From Prauserella alba (lineage in GTDB: Bacteria > Actinomycetota > Actinomycetes > Mycobacteriales > Pseudonocardiaceae): a stretch of DNA of 64,000 bases. The DNA lies in NCBI RefSeq assembly GCF_024171735.1, contig NZ_JAMTCH010000003.1, forward strand, positions 236,841-300,840, in the 5' to 3' direction. Made by a program: the position numbers and the translations under genes. Under the pieces are notes generated by a model. It saw only the letters and a program-made list of their open reading frames with translations. It had not been told where the DNA came from and made no database searches. Below, one piece after another: positions 16,654 through 26,721 of the stretch (positions within the stretch are counted from its first letter, which is position 1; each line of letters opens with the position of its first letter).

Positions 16654-17082
16654 GTGCCTACGACCACGGATCTCGAACAGCTGCTGCGCGGGGCCTCCCT
16701 GCGTGTCACCCGTCCGCGGGTGGCGGTGCTGTCCGTGGTGCACGAACATCCCCACGCCGACACCGATTCCGTCATCGGACACGTGCGTGAGGAACTCGGT
16801 GAGGTCTCCCATCAGGCTGTCTACGACGTGCTGCGCGCGTTGACGGCCTCCGGACTCGTCCGGCGTATTCAGCCCATGGGTTCCGTCGCGCGGTACGAGA
16901 CGCGTGTCGGGGACAACCATCACCACGTCGTGTGCCGCTCCTGCGGCCGGATCGCCGACATCGACTGTGCCGTCGGCGAGGCTCCGTGCCTGGAGGCCTC
17001 CGACGACCACGGCTTCACCATCGACGAGGCCGAGATCATCTATTGGGGCGTGTGCCCCGACTGTTCCGCAGTTAGTTCCTGA
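16654..17082 (+). CDS. furA: Fur-family peroxide regulator FurA
   Basis: 142 residues from GTG 16654. The N-terminal winged helix includes SHQAVYDVLRALTASGLVRRI. The dimerisation half has the metal-binding NHHHVVCRSCGRIADIDC, with a further Cys pair CPDC near the end for structural zinc. It sits 30 bases before katG, the standard furA-katG arrangement in which FurA represses both genes. An operator-like palindrome lies just upstream of its start. Confidence 0.92.
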   Translation: MPTTTDLEQLLRGASLRVTRPRVAVLSVVHEHPHADTDSVIGHVREELGEVSHQAVYDVLRALTASGLVRRIQPMGSVARYETRVGDNHHHVVCRSCGRIADIDCAVGEAPCLEASDDHGFTIDEAEIIYWGVCPDCSAVSS

Positions 17083-19317
<2,235 letters not shown>

Positions 19318-19335
19318 TTCCGGCCTGACACTCCG

Positions 19336-19375
19336 AAACGGCCCGCCGCAGGGGATTCCCTGTGGCGGGCCGTTT
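19336..19375. terminator. Terminator between katG and the convergent membrane protein gene
   Basis: An 18-bp stem (19336-19353 with 19358-19375, one G-T wobble) with loop GATT lies 18 bases after the katG stop and 38 bases after the end of the leftward gene. AAA/TTT ends on the arms make it usable in both directions. Confidence 0.85.
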
Positions 19376-19413
19376 CACGTCACGGCCCGCCACCTGCTCG
19401 GTCGTCGCCGGTT

Positions 19414-20580
19414 TCAGTCGCCGCCGGAGCCCTGTTCGTGTTCCTGGTACTCGGCGCGCCTGCGGCTCTCCCGGTAACCGTAAGCCGCCTGCCGCACGGC
19501 CTGGTCGGTCTCCAGACTCGATCCCAGCGCGCCCGCGATCCCGCCGAGCGTCGTGAACGCCCATGCCACGGCCAGATACGTGCCGACATCGGTTTCGCTG
19601 CCGAGCATGCTCGTCAGCAGTGATGCCGGCAGGATCAGCCACGCCAGCACGAAGTTCACGACGAACAGGATCACCAGCAGCACGACCACGCCGATGATCA
19701 GCGTCAGCAGCGTCGAGGCGTTGTACAGCCGCGCCAGCTCCGGATCCGAGCGCGTGTCGCCGCGTTTCTCCCACAGGTTGTGCGCCGCGATCAGCCATGC
19801 CACGAGGGCCGCGATCGCCGTCGCCGTCGTCAGCACCTTGAACCCGGTGTTCAGCTGATCGCCGACCATCCAGATGGTGCTCGACGACAGCCCGAACGCG
19901 CTCGTCGCCACCGCGGCCGCCAGCGCGCGCGACAGGCCGAACACGAGGCGCCACGGCCGGTTGGTACGCACCATGCCCGACAGCAGCCGCAACTTGCCGC
20001 GCTTGCCCGGCGTCACGTACCGCACGTCGAGGTAGCTGTCCTCCGTTTCGATCGCCTTGCGGCGAATCGGCGCCAGCACACCGATCGCGCGACCGCTGAG
20101 GCCGTGCCGGCGATGTTCGCGCACCCCGCCCGGTTCGTCCCGTTGTCCGTGATCGCCGCGGAGCTCGTCGAGCACCTGCCGGATCACCTGGTGGACCCGC
20201 CTGCGGGTCTGCAGGCCGCCCATGCCCGGAACCGACACGACACCGACGCCGCGATCGTGATCGATGTCCGCAACGACCGGGCCTTCCTCGGAGCGCACCG
20301 GAAGGTCGGTGATGCAGATGGCGTAGGTCCACCCGTGCGAGTCGCACTTGTGCGCGGTCTGGTCGAGGATCTCCGCGGTTCCCTCGAGCGTCGCCGTGAC
20401 CGGATCGGCGTCCACCTCGAAGCGCCATTCCCCGTCCAGTTCCTCGGGCAACGTGTCGGCCAGGTGCTCGGCGATCGTCTGCGGCATGTCCGGATCCGCG
20501 ATCAGGCCGAGCACGGTGACCCGCTCGGAGGAGCGGTCGTCGGTGACGGATTCGGTGTCGTCGCTGGATCGAGTCGGCAC
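19414..20580 (-). CDS. Membrane protein with soluble N-terminal domain, unknown
   Basis: 388 residues from GTG 20580, preceded by AGGAAG. The first 200 residues are soluble and acidic and include EELDGEWRFEVDADPVTATLEG and a GVGVVSVPGMGG loop. About four to five hydrophobic segments follow in the second half (for example LLTLIIGVVVLLVILFVVNF). The tail is charged and Gln/Glu-rich. I recognise no named family; similar membrane proteins occur in actinomycetes. It is convergent with katG and appears monocistronic. Confidence 0.7.
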   Translation of the reverse strand: MPTRSSDDTESVTDDRSSERVTVLGLIADPDMPQTIAEHLADTLPEELDGEWRFEVDADPVTATLEGTAEILDQTAHKCDSHGWTYAICITDLPVRSEEGPVVADIDHDRGVGVVSVPGMGGLQTRRRVHQVIRQVLDELRGDHGQRDEPGGVREHRRHGLSGRAIGVLAPIRRKAIETEDSYLDVRYVTPGKRGKLRLLSGMVRTNRPWRLVFGLSRALAAAVATSAFGLSSSTIWMVGDQLNTGFKVLTTATAIAALVAWLIAAHNLWEKRGDTRSDPELARLYNASTLLTLIIGVVVLLVILFVVNFVLAWLILPASLLTSMLGSETDVGTYLAVAWAFTTLGGIAGALGSSLETDQAVRQAAYGYRESRRRAEYQEHEQGSGGD

Positions 20581-20775
20581 TGGACTTCCTGCTTTCACGA
20601 TCGGAGTCGGAGCGGCGCTGGGGCATACCACTCGTACACCGGGCCGTAAACCGGTGGGACCAGCCGGTCCGGCGATCGAGAGGCCTGCCGCGGCGGCCGA
20701 TATCCACCATGACAGTTGATCACCGAGCCCGCGCGCCGGACCGGCACCCGCGGGTGTCGACGAGGAGGAGTGGAC

Positions 20776-21279
20776 GTGACGAGACGATCGGTGCGGGCGG
20801 CCGTGACCCTGGTGTGTGCGGTCGCGATGGGCGGTCTGACCGCGGGAACGGCAACCGCGGCCCCAGCACCCGGAGTCGACACAGGTCCCGGAGTCGACAC
20901 AGTGTCCGGAGCCGGCACTGTGTCTGGAGGCGACACCGCGCGCGACACCGCGCCTGGAGGCGACACCGCGCCCGGAAGCGGCCCGGGCGGCGAACCCGCG
21001 CTGGTGCACGCAAACACGGCGAACGAGTGCAGACTGAACGTACGCAGCGGCCCGCACCTGAGTGCGACGGCGCTGACCACATTGACCTGCGACAACTACA
21101 CGACCTGCAGCAACGCGGGCGGGGTCGACCCCTGCGGGCCGTACGAGGTCGGCGGCACCTACAGCTGTGTCGGAACCGACGGCACCCAGGTCACGGACGA
21201 CCGCTGGGCCCCGGTGGCCTATCGCGCGCCCGATGCGGCCTATGTGGCCGTGGCGTGCGCGGCGCTGCGCGAGCTGTAG
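20776..21279 (+). CDS. Secreted small protein with SH3-like domain
   Basis: 167 residues from GTG 20776 behind GAGGAGGAG. A signal peptide (RRSVRAAVTLVCAVAMGG, cleavage near ATAAPA) leads to a low-complexity linker of six-residue repeats rich in Gly, Asp and Thr (GVDTGP, GVDTVS, GAGTVS, GGDTAP). The C-terminal half, NECRLNVRSGPHLSATALTTL, looks like a bacterial SH3 domain, with Cys residues that could form disulfides. It probably acts in or on the cell wall. The repeat linker is encoded by 18-bp DNA repeats and may vary in length between strains. Confidence 0.72.
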   Translation: MTRRSVRAAVTLVCAVAMGGLTAGTATAAPAPGVDTGPGVDTVSGAGTVSGGDTARDTAPGGDTAPGSGPGGEPALVHANTANECRLNVRSGPHLSATALTTLTCDNYTTCSNAGGVDPCGPYEVGGTYSCVGTDGTQVTDDRWAPVAYRAPDAAYVAVACAALREL

Positions 21280-21300
21280 CGGCGGCATCCGAGGACGAGC

Positions 21301-21334
21301 GCCTGAACCCGCGGCGGTGGCTGTGGGTTCAGGC
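21301..21334. terminator. Bidirectional terminator overlapping a stop codon
   Basis: GCCTGAACCC (21301-21310) and GGGTTCAGGC (21325-21334) are perfect 10-bp arms around a 14-base loop. The right arm includes the stop codon of the leftward MBL-rhodanese gene. It serves the convergent secreted-protein gene too. Confidence 0.65.
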
Positions 21335-22654
21335 GGCCGCGGCGAAATCGTCGTTGATCGACACGACCCGCTTGCCTGCCGCGGCCAGCAGCGAGGCGGC
21401 GATACCCGCCCGGTAGCCGGACTTGCAGTGCACCCACACCTCGCCCACGGGGACCTCGTCCATCCGTCCCAGCAGCTCGTGCAGCGGAATGTGCACCGCG
21501 TCGTCGAGATGCCCTTCGTCCCATTCGGACCGGCGCCGCACGTCCAGCACGGTCACTCGCCGGTGGTGCCGGACCTGGGCCAGGTCGGCGAAGCACGCGG
21601 TCTCGAACGAACGCAGCTCACTGCCGAACGCCCATTCCCGGACGTTGCCGGTCGCGGCGGCTTCGAGCCGGTCGATGCCGATGCGGACGAGTTCCCGCTG
21701 CGCCTCGGCGATCTGCTCGGGCGTCTCGCCGAGCAGTGTCAGCGGCGTGCCCCACGGCAACAGCCAGCCCAGATAGGTCGCGAACGCGCCGTCGATGCCG
21801 AAGTTGAGCGTGCCCGCGACGTGACCGGCGGCGAACGCCGTGCGGGTGCGCAGGTCGACGACCCATTCGCCGGCGTCGATGCGGCGCCGCAGCTCGCCGG
21901 CGTCGGCGCGGTGCGGGGGACTCAGGTCGGGTTCGGAAGGGCCGGCCAGATTGGCGGGCTCCATGTGCGCGTAGTACGCCGGATACACGTCCAGCCCGGC
22001 GATCAGCGTCTCGACGTAGGAACGTTCGTCGACGGTCAGCGCCGGGTTGACGCGCTTCTCGTGGCCGATCGTCGACGCATCGCCGGACGTCGGCGTCGCA
22101 GAGCAGAAACTGCCGAAACCGTGGGTCGGCAGGACCTGTGTGTCGTCGGGCAGCTCGGTCGCCAGCCGGTGCGCCGAGGCGTGCTGGGCGTGTGCGAGGT
22201 CCTCGGTGTGCTCCCGCCCGAGCAGGTCCGGTCTGCCGGTCGAGCCGAACAGCAGCGAACCGCCCGTGAACACCACGGGGCGGTCACCCTCACGGGTCGC
22301 GGCGTACGACAGGTGCGTGAACGTGTGTCCCGGGGTCGCCAGCGCGCGCACCCGCATCGAGCCGACTTCGACGACGTCGCCGTCCGAGATCGGCGTGCGC
22401 TCGAAGGACACCGGGTCGGCCGCGTTGACGTGGTAGGACGCCCCGGTCAACCGGGCAAGGGCCAGTCCGCCCGTCACGTAGTCGTTGTGGATGTGAGTCT
22501 CGAACACGGCCGCCAGGCGGACACCGCGGTCCTCCAGCAACGCGAGCATGCGGTCGATGTCGCGCTGCGGATCGACGGCGAACGCCACCCATCCGTCGTG
22601 CACGAGGTAACTGCGATCGCCGAGCGACGGCGTGTCGACGGTCAGGATCTCCAT
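21329..22654 (-). CDS. MBL-fold persulfide dioxygenase-like hydrolase with two rhodanese domains
   Basis: 441 residues from ATG 22654. Residues 1-240 are a metallo-beta-lactamase fold with THIHNDYVTGG (the usual H-x-H-x-D-H ends in Tyr, as in several bacterial ETHE1 relatives), TPGHTFTHLSY and LPTHGFG. Two rhodanese domains follow: the first (about 245-330) lacks the catalytic Cys, the second has HCKSGYRAG with it. Such fusions oxidise glutathione or protein persulfide to sulfite and handle sulfane sulfur. A GTG at 22681 would add nine residues. No sulfur-pathway neighbours are in the window. Confidence 0.85.
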   Translation of the reverse strand: MEILTVDTPSLGDRSYLVHDGWVAFAVDPQRDIDRMLALLEDRGVRLAAVFETHIHNDYVTGGLALARLTGASYHVNAADPVSFERTPISDGDVVEVGSMRVRALATPGHTFTHLSYAATREGDRPVVFTGGSLLFGSTGRPDLLGREHTEDLAHAQHASAHRLATELPDDTQVLPTHGFGSFCSATPTSGDASTIGHEKRVNPALTVDERSYVETLIAGLDVYPAYYAHMEPANLAGPSEPDLSPPHRADAGELRRRIDAGEWVVDLRTRTAFAAGHVAGTLNFGIDGAFATYLGWLLPWGTPLTLLGETPEQIAEAQRELVRIGIDRLEAAATGNVREWAFGSELRSFETACFADLAQVRHHRRVTVLDVRRRSEWDEGHLDDAVHIPLHELLGRMDEVPVGEVWVHCKSGYRAGIAASLLAAAGKRVVSINDDFAAAA

Positions 22655-22741
22655 CCGCGGTGTGCCCTCCCGGTCACTCACTGACAGCGCCGGCTGCGCC
22701 GGGCCCTGCCACGAACGGTAGCAGCGGGCGATCGCGTTTTC

Positions 22742-22840
22742 CGTTGTGTCGCTGTGAAGTTGTGCCGCCGTGAAGTTGTGCCGCTGTGAAAGTTGTGTCG
22801 CCGTGAATGCGCCGCTGTGAAGTTGCGGCGCCGGAGGTCG
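22742..22840. repeat. Degenerate 16-bp tandem repeat
   Basis: Five units beginning CGCYGTGAA occur with steps of 16, 16, 17 and 14 bases (GTGAA at 22754, 22770, 22786, 22803 and 22817). They lie between the methyltransferase end and the MBL-rhodanese start. The 237-base gap holds no gene. Units of similar length and CGCCGTG opening occur at 44848-44970. Confidence 0.75.
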
Positions 22841-22918
22841 CGCCGTTGGCGAGCTGCCGCGCCGGTGCGGCGCCCCGATGCCGGGGCGCCGCGGGCTGCG
22901 GCGAACGGGGCCCGGACC

Positions 22919-23671
22919 TCAGGCGACCGGGGTGCGTGCCACGAGCAGGATCGACTGCCCGAACGGCACGCGCACGTTCTTCTCGATCGTCTTCGTGACG
23001 GGCACGACGAAGCGGTCGTACATCGACACCAGCTTCGGGTTCGGCGAGCCCGTGCCGCCCTTGCGGACCGCGGCCCACCAGGCGAAGGCACCGAGGAAGT
23101 TGACGGGCTTGGAGACCTCCGGCGACAGTCCGGCGCGGCGCGCTGCGGTGGCCAGCGTGCGCGGGGTGTAGCGGCGGTAGTGGCCGACCATGCGGTCGAA
23201 CTCGCCGTACAGCTGCTGGTATCCCGGCACGAACATGATGACCTTGCCACCCGGTGCCACGGACTTCGACAGGCTGCGCAGTGCGCCGGCGTCGTCCTCG
23301 ATGTGCTCGAGCACGTTGATCGCCAGCAGCGTCTCGACCGGGTTGTCGAGGCGGCCGTTGCCGTCGCCGTCGAACTGCTGCACCTCGACGTCGGAGCGGT
23401 CGGCGAAGCGCGACTTCATCTGCCGCACCGCGTCCGGGTCGACGTCGGTGACGACGTAACGCTCGGCGTCGTGGTAGCCGGAGACGAACTCGCCGTCGCC
23501 CGCGCCGATCTCGAGCACGGAGCGTCCGGCGTACGGCCGGATCAGTTCGCGCTGGTACTCCAGGTAATTCGGCTTGGCGTTGTCGCCTTCGAGGCTGCGA
23601 CCCGTCGCCGCGGAGAAGGCACCGTGGCCCTCCGGTGCCGACCCGTCCTGTTCTGCGGCCTGCAGTGTCAC
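22919..23671 (-). CDS. Class I SAM-dependent methyltransferase
   Basis: 250 residues from GTG 23671 behind GGAAGGGGAA; the longer frame upstream is Arg/His-rich and unlikely. Motif I is VLEIGAGDGEF, the acidic SAM ribose residue follows in VVTDVDPD, and NVLEHIEDD is the post-I/motif II region, all typical of the UbiE/BioC-like Methyltransf_11/12 group. The tail VRVPFGQSILLVARTPV also occurs in actinobacterial methyltransferases near glycan genes. No pathway partner adjoins it, so the substrate is unknown. Confidence 0.82.
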   Translation of the reverse strand: MTLQAAEQDGSAPEGHGAFSAATGRSLEGDNAKPNYLEYQRELIRPYAGRSVLEIGAGDGEFVSGYHDAERYVVTDVDPDAVRQMKSRFADRSDVEVQQFDGDGNGRLDNPVETLLAINVLEHIEDDAGALRSLSKSVAPGGKVIMFVPGYQQLYGEFDRMVGHYRRYTPRTLATAARRAGLSPEVSKPVNFLGAFAWWAAVRKGGTGSPNPKLVSMYDRFVVPVTKTIEKNVRVPFGQSILLVARTPVA

Positions 23672-24583
23672 GCGTTCCCCTTCCGGTTTGCCGGACGCCG
23701 GGGGTGGGTTTCGCCGGTGATGGTGGGAGTGCCGCCAGCAGCGGCGAGCTCGCACACCGTCAGCGTGGCCGACCCCAGTGCCTGGGCTTGACTTGTCCGT
23801 TGCCACTTCGGATTCCCCACGGTAGGGCATTTTAGTTATCGAACATCACCCAGGTTGATATGTATATGTTATGAATAGCTCCGCGTGCTCTGCTGTGGCT
23901 GATGACACAGCGTACGGCCGGTCCAGGGAATACAGGCACATAACTTATGCATGCAGGTATGCATGGCGAACCGGGCAGCTACGGACATTCCAGGCCGGTC
24001 GACGAAACGACTCGAAAGCATCACGTATCGGGTGGGGCCGGACGATGACGCAGGACTGCGGGCCGAGTGCGCTCACCGCGAAGGGGTCACGAGGGGCTGC
24101 ACGCCGGAATGTCGCCGTATGCCCGGACGTGAATGCCTGCGTGCGAATGCCGCGAGGCTGTGGATGCCGGGGCTGTCAATGCCACGGCGCTGTGCATGCC
24201 GCGGCGCTGTGCATGCCGCGGCGCTGTGCATGCCGCGGCGCTGTGCATGCCGCGGCGCTGTGCATGCCGCGGCGCTGTGCATGTCGAGGGACTGTGCATG
24301 CCGAGGTGTCGCGAATGGCGGGTGTCACAGGGAGGCGTCACCGGGAGGCAGAACGGCGCAGCCGGACGGTGCGGGTGGACGGGCTGTGACATCGGGGTGT
24401 GTGTCACAGCCCGTCCGTGCCGGGGTAGGGCGGGGCCGGCCGAGGAGCTTGTCCGCAGTCGTTCGGACGTGGCCGTCGTGCGTCGCGGAGAACCGGCCGA
24501 CCGGCTGGTCGGGGCAGCCGGGTCGAGGCAGTTCGGGTCGAGCGGTCGGGTCGGGCGCCGGGGAGCGCGGGTGTTCGAAGAGG
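23672..24583. other. Gene-free repeat-rich stretch
   Basis: About 900 bases without a credible gene. The part near 23830-23970 is AT-rich for this genome and contains repeated ATGCAT words. The part at 24158-24308 is a 17-bp minisatellite. The open frames crossing it encode only repeats of the type CRGAVHAAALCMPRR and lack ribosome sites. This may be decayed or acquired DNA. Confidence 0.6.
24158..24308. repeat. 17-bp minisatellite
   Basis: The unit CTGTGCATGCCGCGGCG starts at 24190, 24207, 24224, 24241, 24258, 24275 and 24292. The copies from 24190 to 24258 are identical or nearly so, and diverged copies occur at 24158 and 24173. Each unit contains two palindromes, GCATGC and CCGCGG. There are no unique spacers, so this is not a CRISPR array. 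Confidence 0.9.
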
Positions 24584-24634
24584 GCCGGTGGGTGTCGGGC
24601 GATGCCGGGGGACCACCGCCCGACACCCACCGGC
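24584..24634 (-). terminator. 18-bp hairpin terminator of the whiB-like gene
   Basis: Arms 24584-24601 and 24617-24634 are exact reverse complements with a 15-base loop. It ends two bases before the end of the leftward WhiB-family gene, so it is the transcript's 3' end. Confidence 0.85.
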
Positions 24635-24635
24635 G

Positions 24636-24917
24636 TCACGCCGCCTGCGGCGTGGAACCCGCACGTCGGCGACGTACGAGCTCGCGGCGTTCCTCCTGGG
24701 TGAGGCCGCCGAAGATCCCGAAGTCGAGGCCGCCGTCCAGCGCGTACGACAGGCAGCGGTCACGGACGGGGCAGCGTGCGCAGACGGCCTTGGCCTGCGC
24801 GGCCTGCTGTGAGCCCGGGCCCATGTCGGACACGGGGAAGAACAATTCCGGGTCCTCGTCGCGGCAGGCGGCGTCGTGCACCCACTCGAGGCCCTGTGTT
24901 CGGTCGATTTGTTCCAT
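24636..24917 (-). CDS. WhiB-family iron-sulfur transcriptional regulator
   Basis: 93 residues from ATG 24917 preceded by AAGGAGG. The four cluster-binding Cys appear as ACRDEDPELFF, then VCARCPVRDRC (C-x2-C-x5-C). The family turn is GIFGGLTQEERREL, followed by a basic tail RRRR for DNA contact. WhiB-like proteins bind a 4Fe-4S cluster and the primary sigma factor. The paralogue class is not certain; WhiB1/WblE and WhiB2-type proteins both share DEDPELFFP. Confidence 0.93.
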   Translation of the reverse strand: MEQIDRTQGLEWVHDAACRDEDPELFFPVSDMGPGSQQAAQAKAVCARCPVRDRCLSYALDGGLDFGIFGGLTQEERRELVRRRRAGSTPQAA

Positions 24918-25312
24918 GGTGCGGGCGCCCTCCTTTCGCGGCGCGGTTCGGTAGTGATCGAACTCGGATCGTGTGCTCGCCGATTCGCGTCGGCCGCCGG
25001 CCGGTGTGGGCCGGCCGTTCCCGGCACCGCCGGTGGGAATCCGTCGTCCGGGATCGGGCACGCGAGTGCCCTCGCGTCTCATCCGGAGTGGCCGGAAACG
25101 GAGGCACGAGAACGGGCGAACACTTTGTCCAACGGTTGCGGGGACGAGCTTTGTTCCAAGTTCAACGTCCTCTCCGGCGCGACGTCCGTCACGTGCCGCG
25201 TGCGCCACATTTGCATTACATCCGGGGAGTGCGTTTCCGAAACGGGAGGATTCTCCGAAACGAGAGGCGGTCGAGGCGGTCACGGCCCCGGCCGTGACGC
25301 ATACTGAGCGAT
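24918..25312. other. Divergent promoter region of whiB-like and dinB2
   Basis: 395 bases without a gene. It carries the strong ribosome site of the WhiB-family gene and a 7-bp hairpin GCCGGCC/GGCCGGC at 24996-25015 in its probable 5' leader. CATACT lies seven bases before the dinB2 GTG, which would fit a leaderless start. No LexA-like palindrome was recognised. Confidence 0.4.
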
Positions 25313-26518
25313 GTGGACTGGATACTGCACGTCGATCTCGATCAGTTCATCGCGGCCGTCGAGATCGCGCGCCACCCTGAGCTGCAGGGCAAGCCCGTCG
25401 TCGTCGGCGGAAAGGGCGACCCTGCGCAGCGCGGTGTCGTCGCGACGGCGTCGTACGAGGCTCGCGCGTTCGGTGTGCACTCCGGAATGCCGTTGCGCAC
25501 GGCACAGCGGAAATGCCCCGACGCGGTATTCCTGCCGTCCGACTCGCCTGCCTACGAGGAAGTGTCGGAACGCGTCATGGCGGCATTGCGGGAACTGCCG
25601 GTCGTCGTGGAGGTGGCGGGCTGGGACGAAGCGTTCCTCGGAGCCGACACCGAGGATCCGGAAGATCTCGCCCGGCGCGTCCGCGACATTGTGAGACAGC
25701 GTTGCGGGTTGGAATCATCGGTGGGGATCGGCGACAACAAACTGCGGGCGAAGACCGCGACCGGATTCGCCAAACCGGGCGGAATCCACCGGCTCACCCA
25801 GGCGGACTGGCTGCCCGTGATGGCCCATCGGCCCCCGGATGCGCTGTGGGGTATCGGCAGCCGCACGGTGGGCAAGCTCGCCGAGCTCGGCATCACGACG
25901 GTCGGTGAGCTGGCCGATGCCGACCGTGATCGGCTGGCGGCACGGTTCGGGCCGACGATGGGACCGTTCTTCCGCGTGCTGGCTCACGGCTGGGGCGACC
26001 GCGAGGTCACGGCCACCCCCTACGTGGCGAAGTCACGCAGCAGGGAGACGACGTTCCAGGAGAACCTCACCGGCCGCGAGGCAGCCGACGCGGCGGTGCG
26101 TGAGCTCGCGCGGCGGGTCGCCCACGACGTGATCGCGGAGGGGCGGCCCGTCGCACGCGTGGCCGTCAAGGTGCGGTTCGCGCCGTTCGTCACGCGGACC
26201 CGCAGCACGACGCTGCCCGAGCCGCTCGACCCGGCCGCGGGCGCATCGCAGGGCCGGGACGAGTCGCGGACGCCGAAGCCGGCGCCGGAGTCGCGGAGGC
26301 CGCAGTCGCAGCCGGATTCTGCCGAGCTGTCGGGGCCTCAGGGGGTGCACGAGGGCGAGCAGGAGCCTCCGGTGAAGCCGGAGCGCACGGCTGTGGGTGA
26401 CGCGCTCGAACGGGCTGCGCTGACCGTGCTGGCACGGTTCGACTTCGACCGCCCGGTGCGGCTGCTGGGCGTCCGTGCCGAGTTCGCCGTGTCACCGGCA
26501 GACGGCGGCGAGGAATGA
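25313..26518 (+). CDS. dinB2: Y-family DNA polymerase, DinB2 type
   Basis: 401 residues from GTG 25313. The first catalytic motif is HVDLDQFIAAVE and the second is GWDEAFLGAD, both closer to mycobacterial DinB2 (DLDQFLASVE, GWDEAYLGAD) than to classical Pol IV. The position that is an aromatic steric gate in most DinB proteins is Ile here (Leu in M. smegmatis DinB2), so ribonucleotide insertion is plausible. Palm, thumb (GIGSRTVGKLAELGITTVGELA) and little finger are present. The little finger is interrupted by about 60 Pro/Glu/Ser-rich residues that look disordered. Translesion or ribonucleotide-tolerant synthesis is the expected role. Confidence 0.88.
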   Translation: MDWILHVDLDQFIAAVEIARHPELQGKPVVVGGKGDPAQRGVVATASYEARAFGVHSGMPLRTAQRKCPDAVFLPSDSPAYEEVSERVMAALRELPVVVEVAGWDEAFLGADTEDPEDLARRVRDIVRQRCGLESSVGIGDNKLRAKTATGFAKPGGIHRLTQADWLPVMAHRPPDALWGIGSRTVGKLAELGITTVGELADADRDRLAARFGPTMGPFFRVLAHGWGDREVTATPYVAKSRSRETTFQENLTGREAADAAVRELARRVAHDVIAEGRPVARVAVKVRFAPFVTRTRSTTLPEPLDPAAGASQGRDESRTPKPAPESRRPQSQPDSAELSGPQGVHEGEQEPPVKPERTAVGDALERAALTVLARFDFDRPVRLLGVRAEFAVSPADGGEE

Positions 26519-26721
26519 TCTGAGTCACATCGCGAACGCCGTCGCCGCGACGACGTTCCGACGGGTGCCCCGGAATGTCCGACCGTGCGGATATCCTGCA
26601 GTACGGTGCCTTCCCGTCGGGTCCAGCGAACCAGGCCCGGCGCCGACGCCCCGCACGAGGCGGCCTGCCCGTGGGTGCGCGGAAGCCGCCATCGCATCAC
26701 GAGACCGGGAGAGACGACCCT

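Noticed and set aside
24158-24308. Possible CRISPR array
   Set aside because: The units are contiguous 17-mers without unique spacers and there are no cas genes.
23871-24954. Overlapping plus-strand ORFs across the minisatellite
   Set aside because: They translate the DNA repeat into CRGAVHAAALCMPRR-type strings and have no ribosome site.
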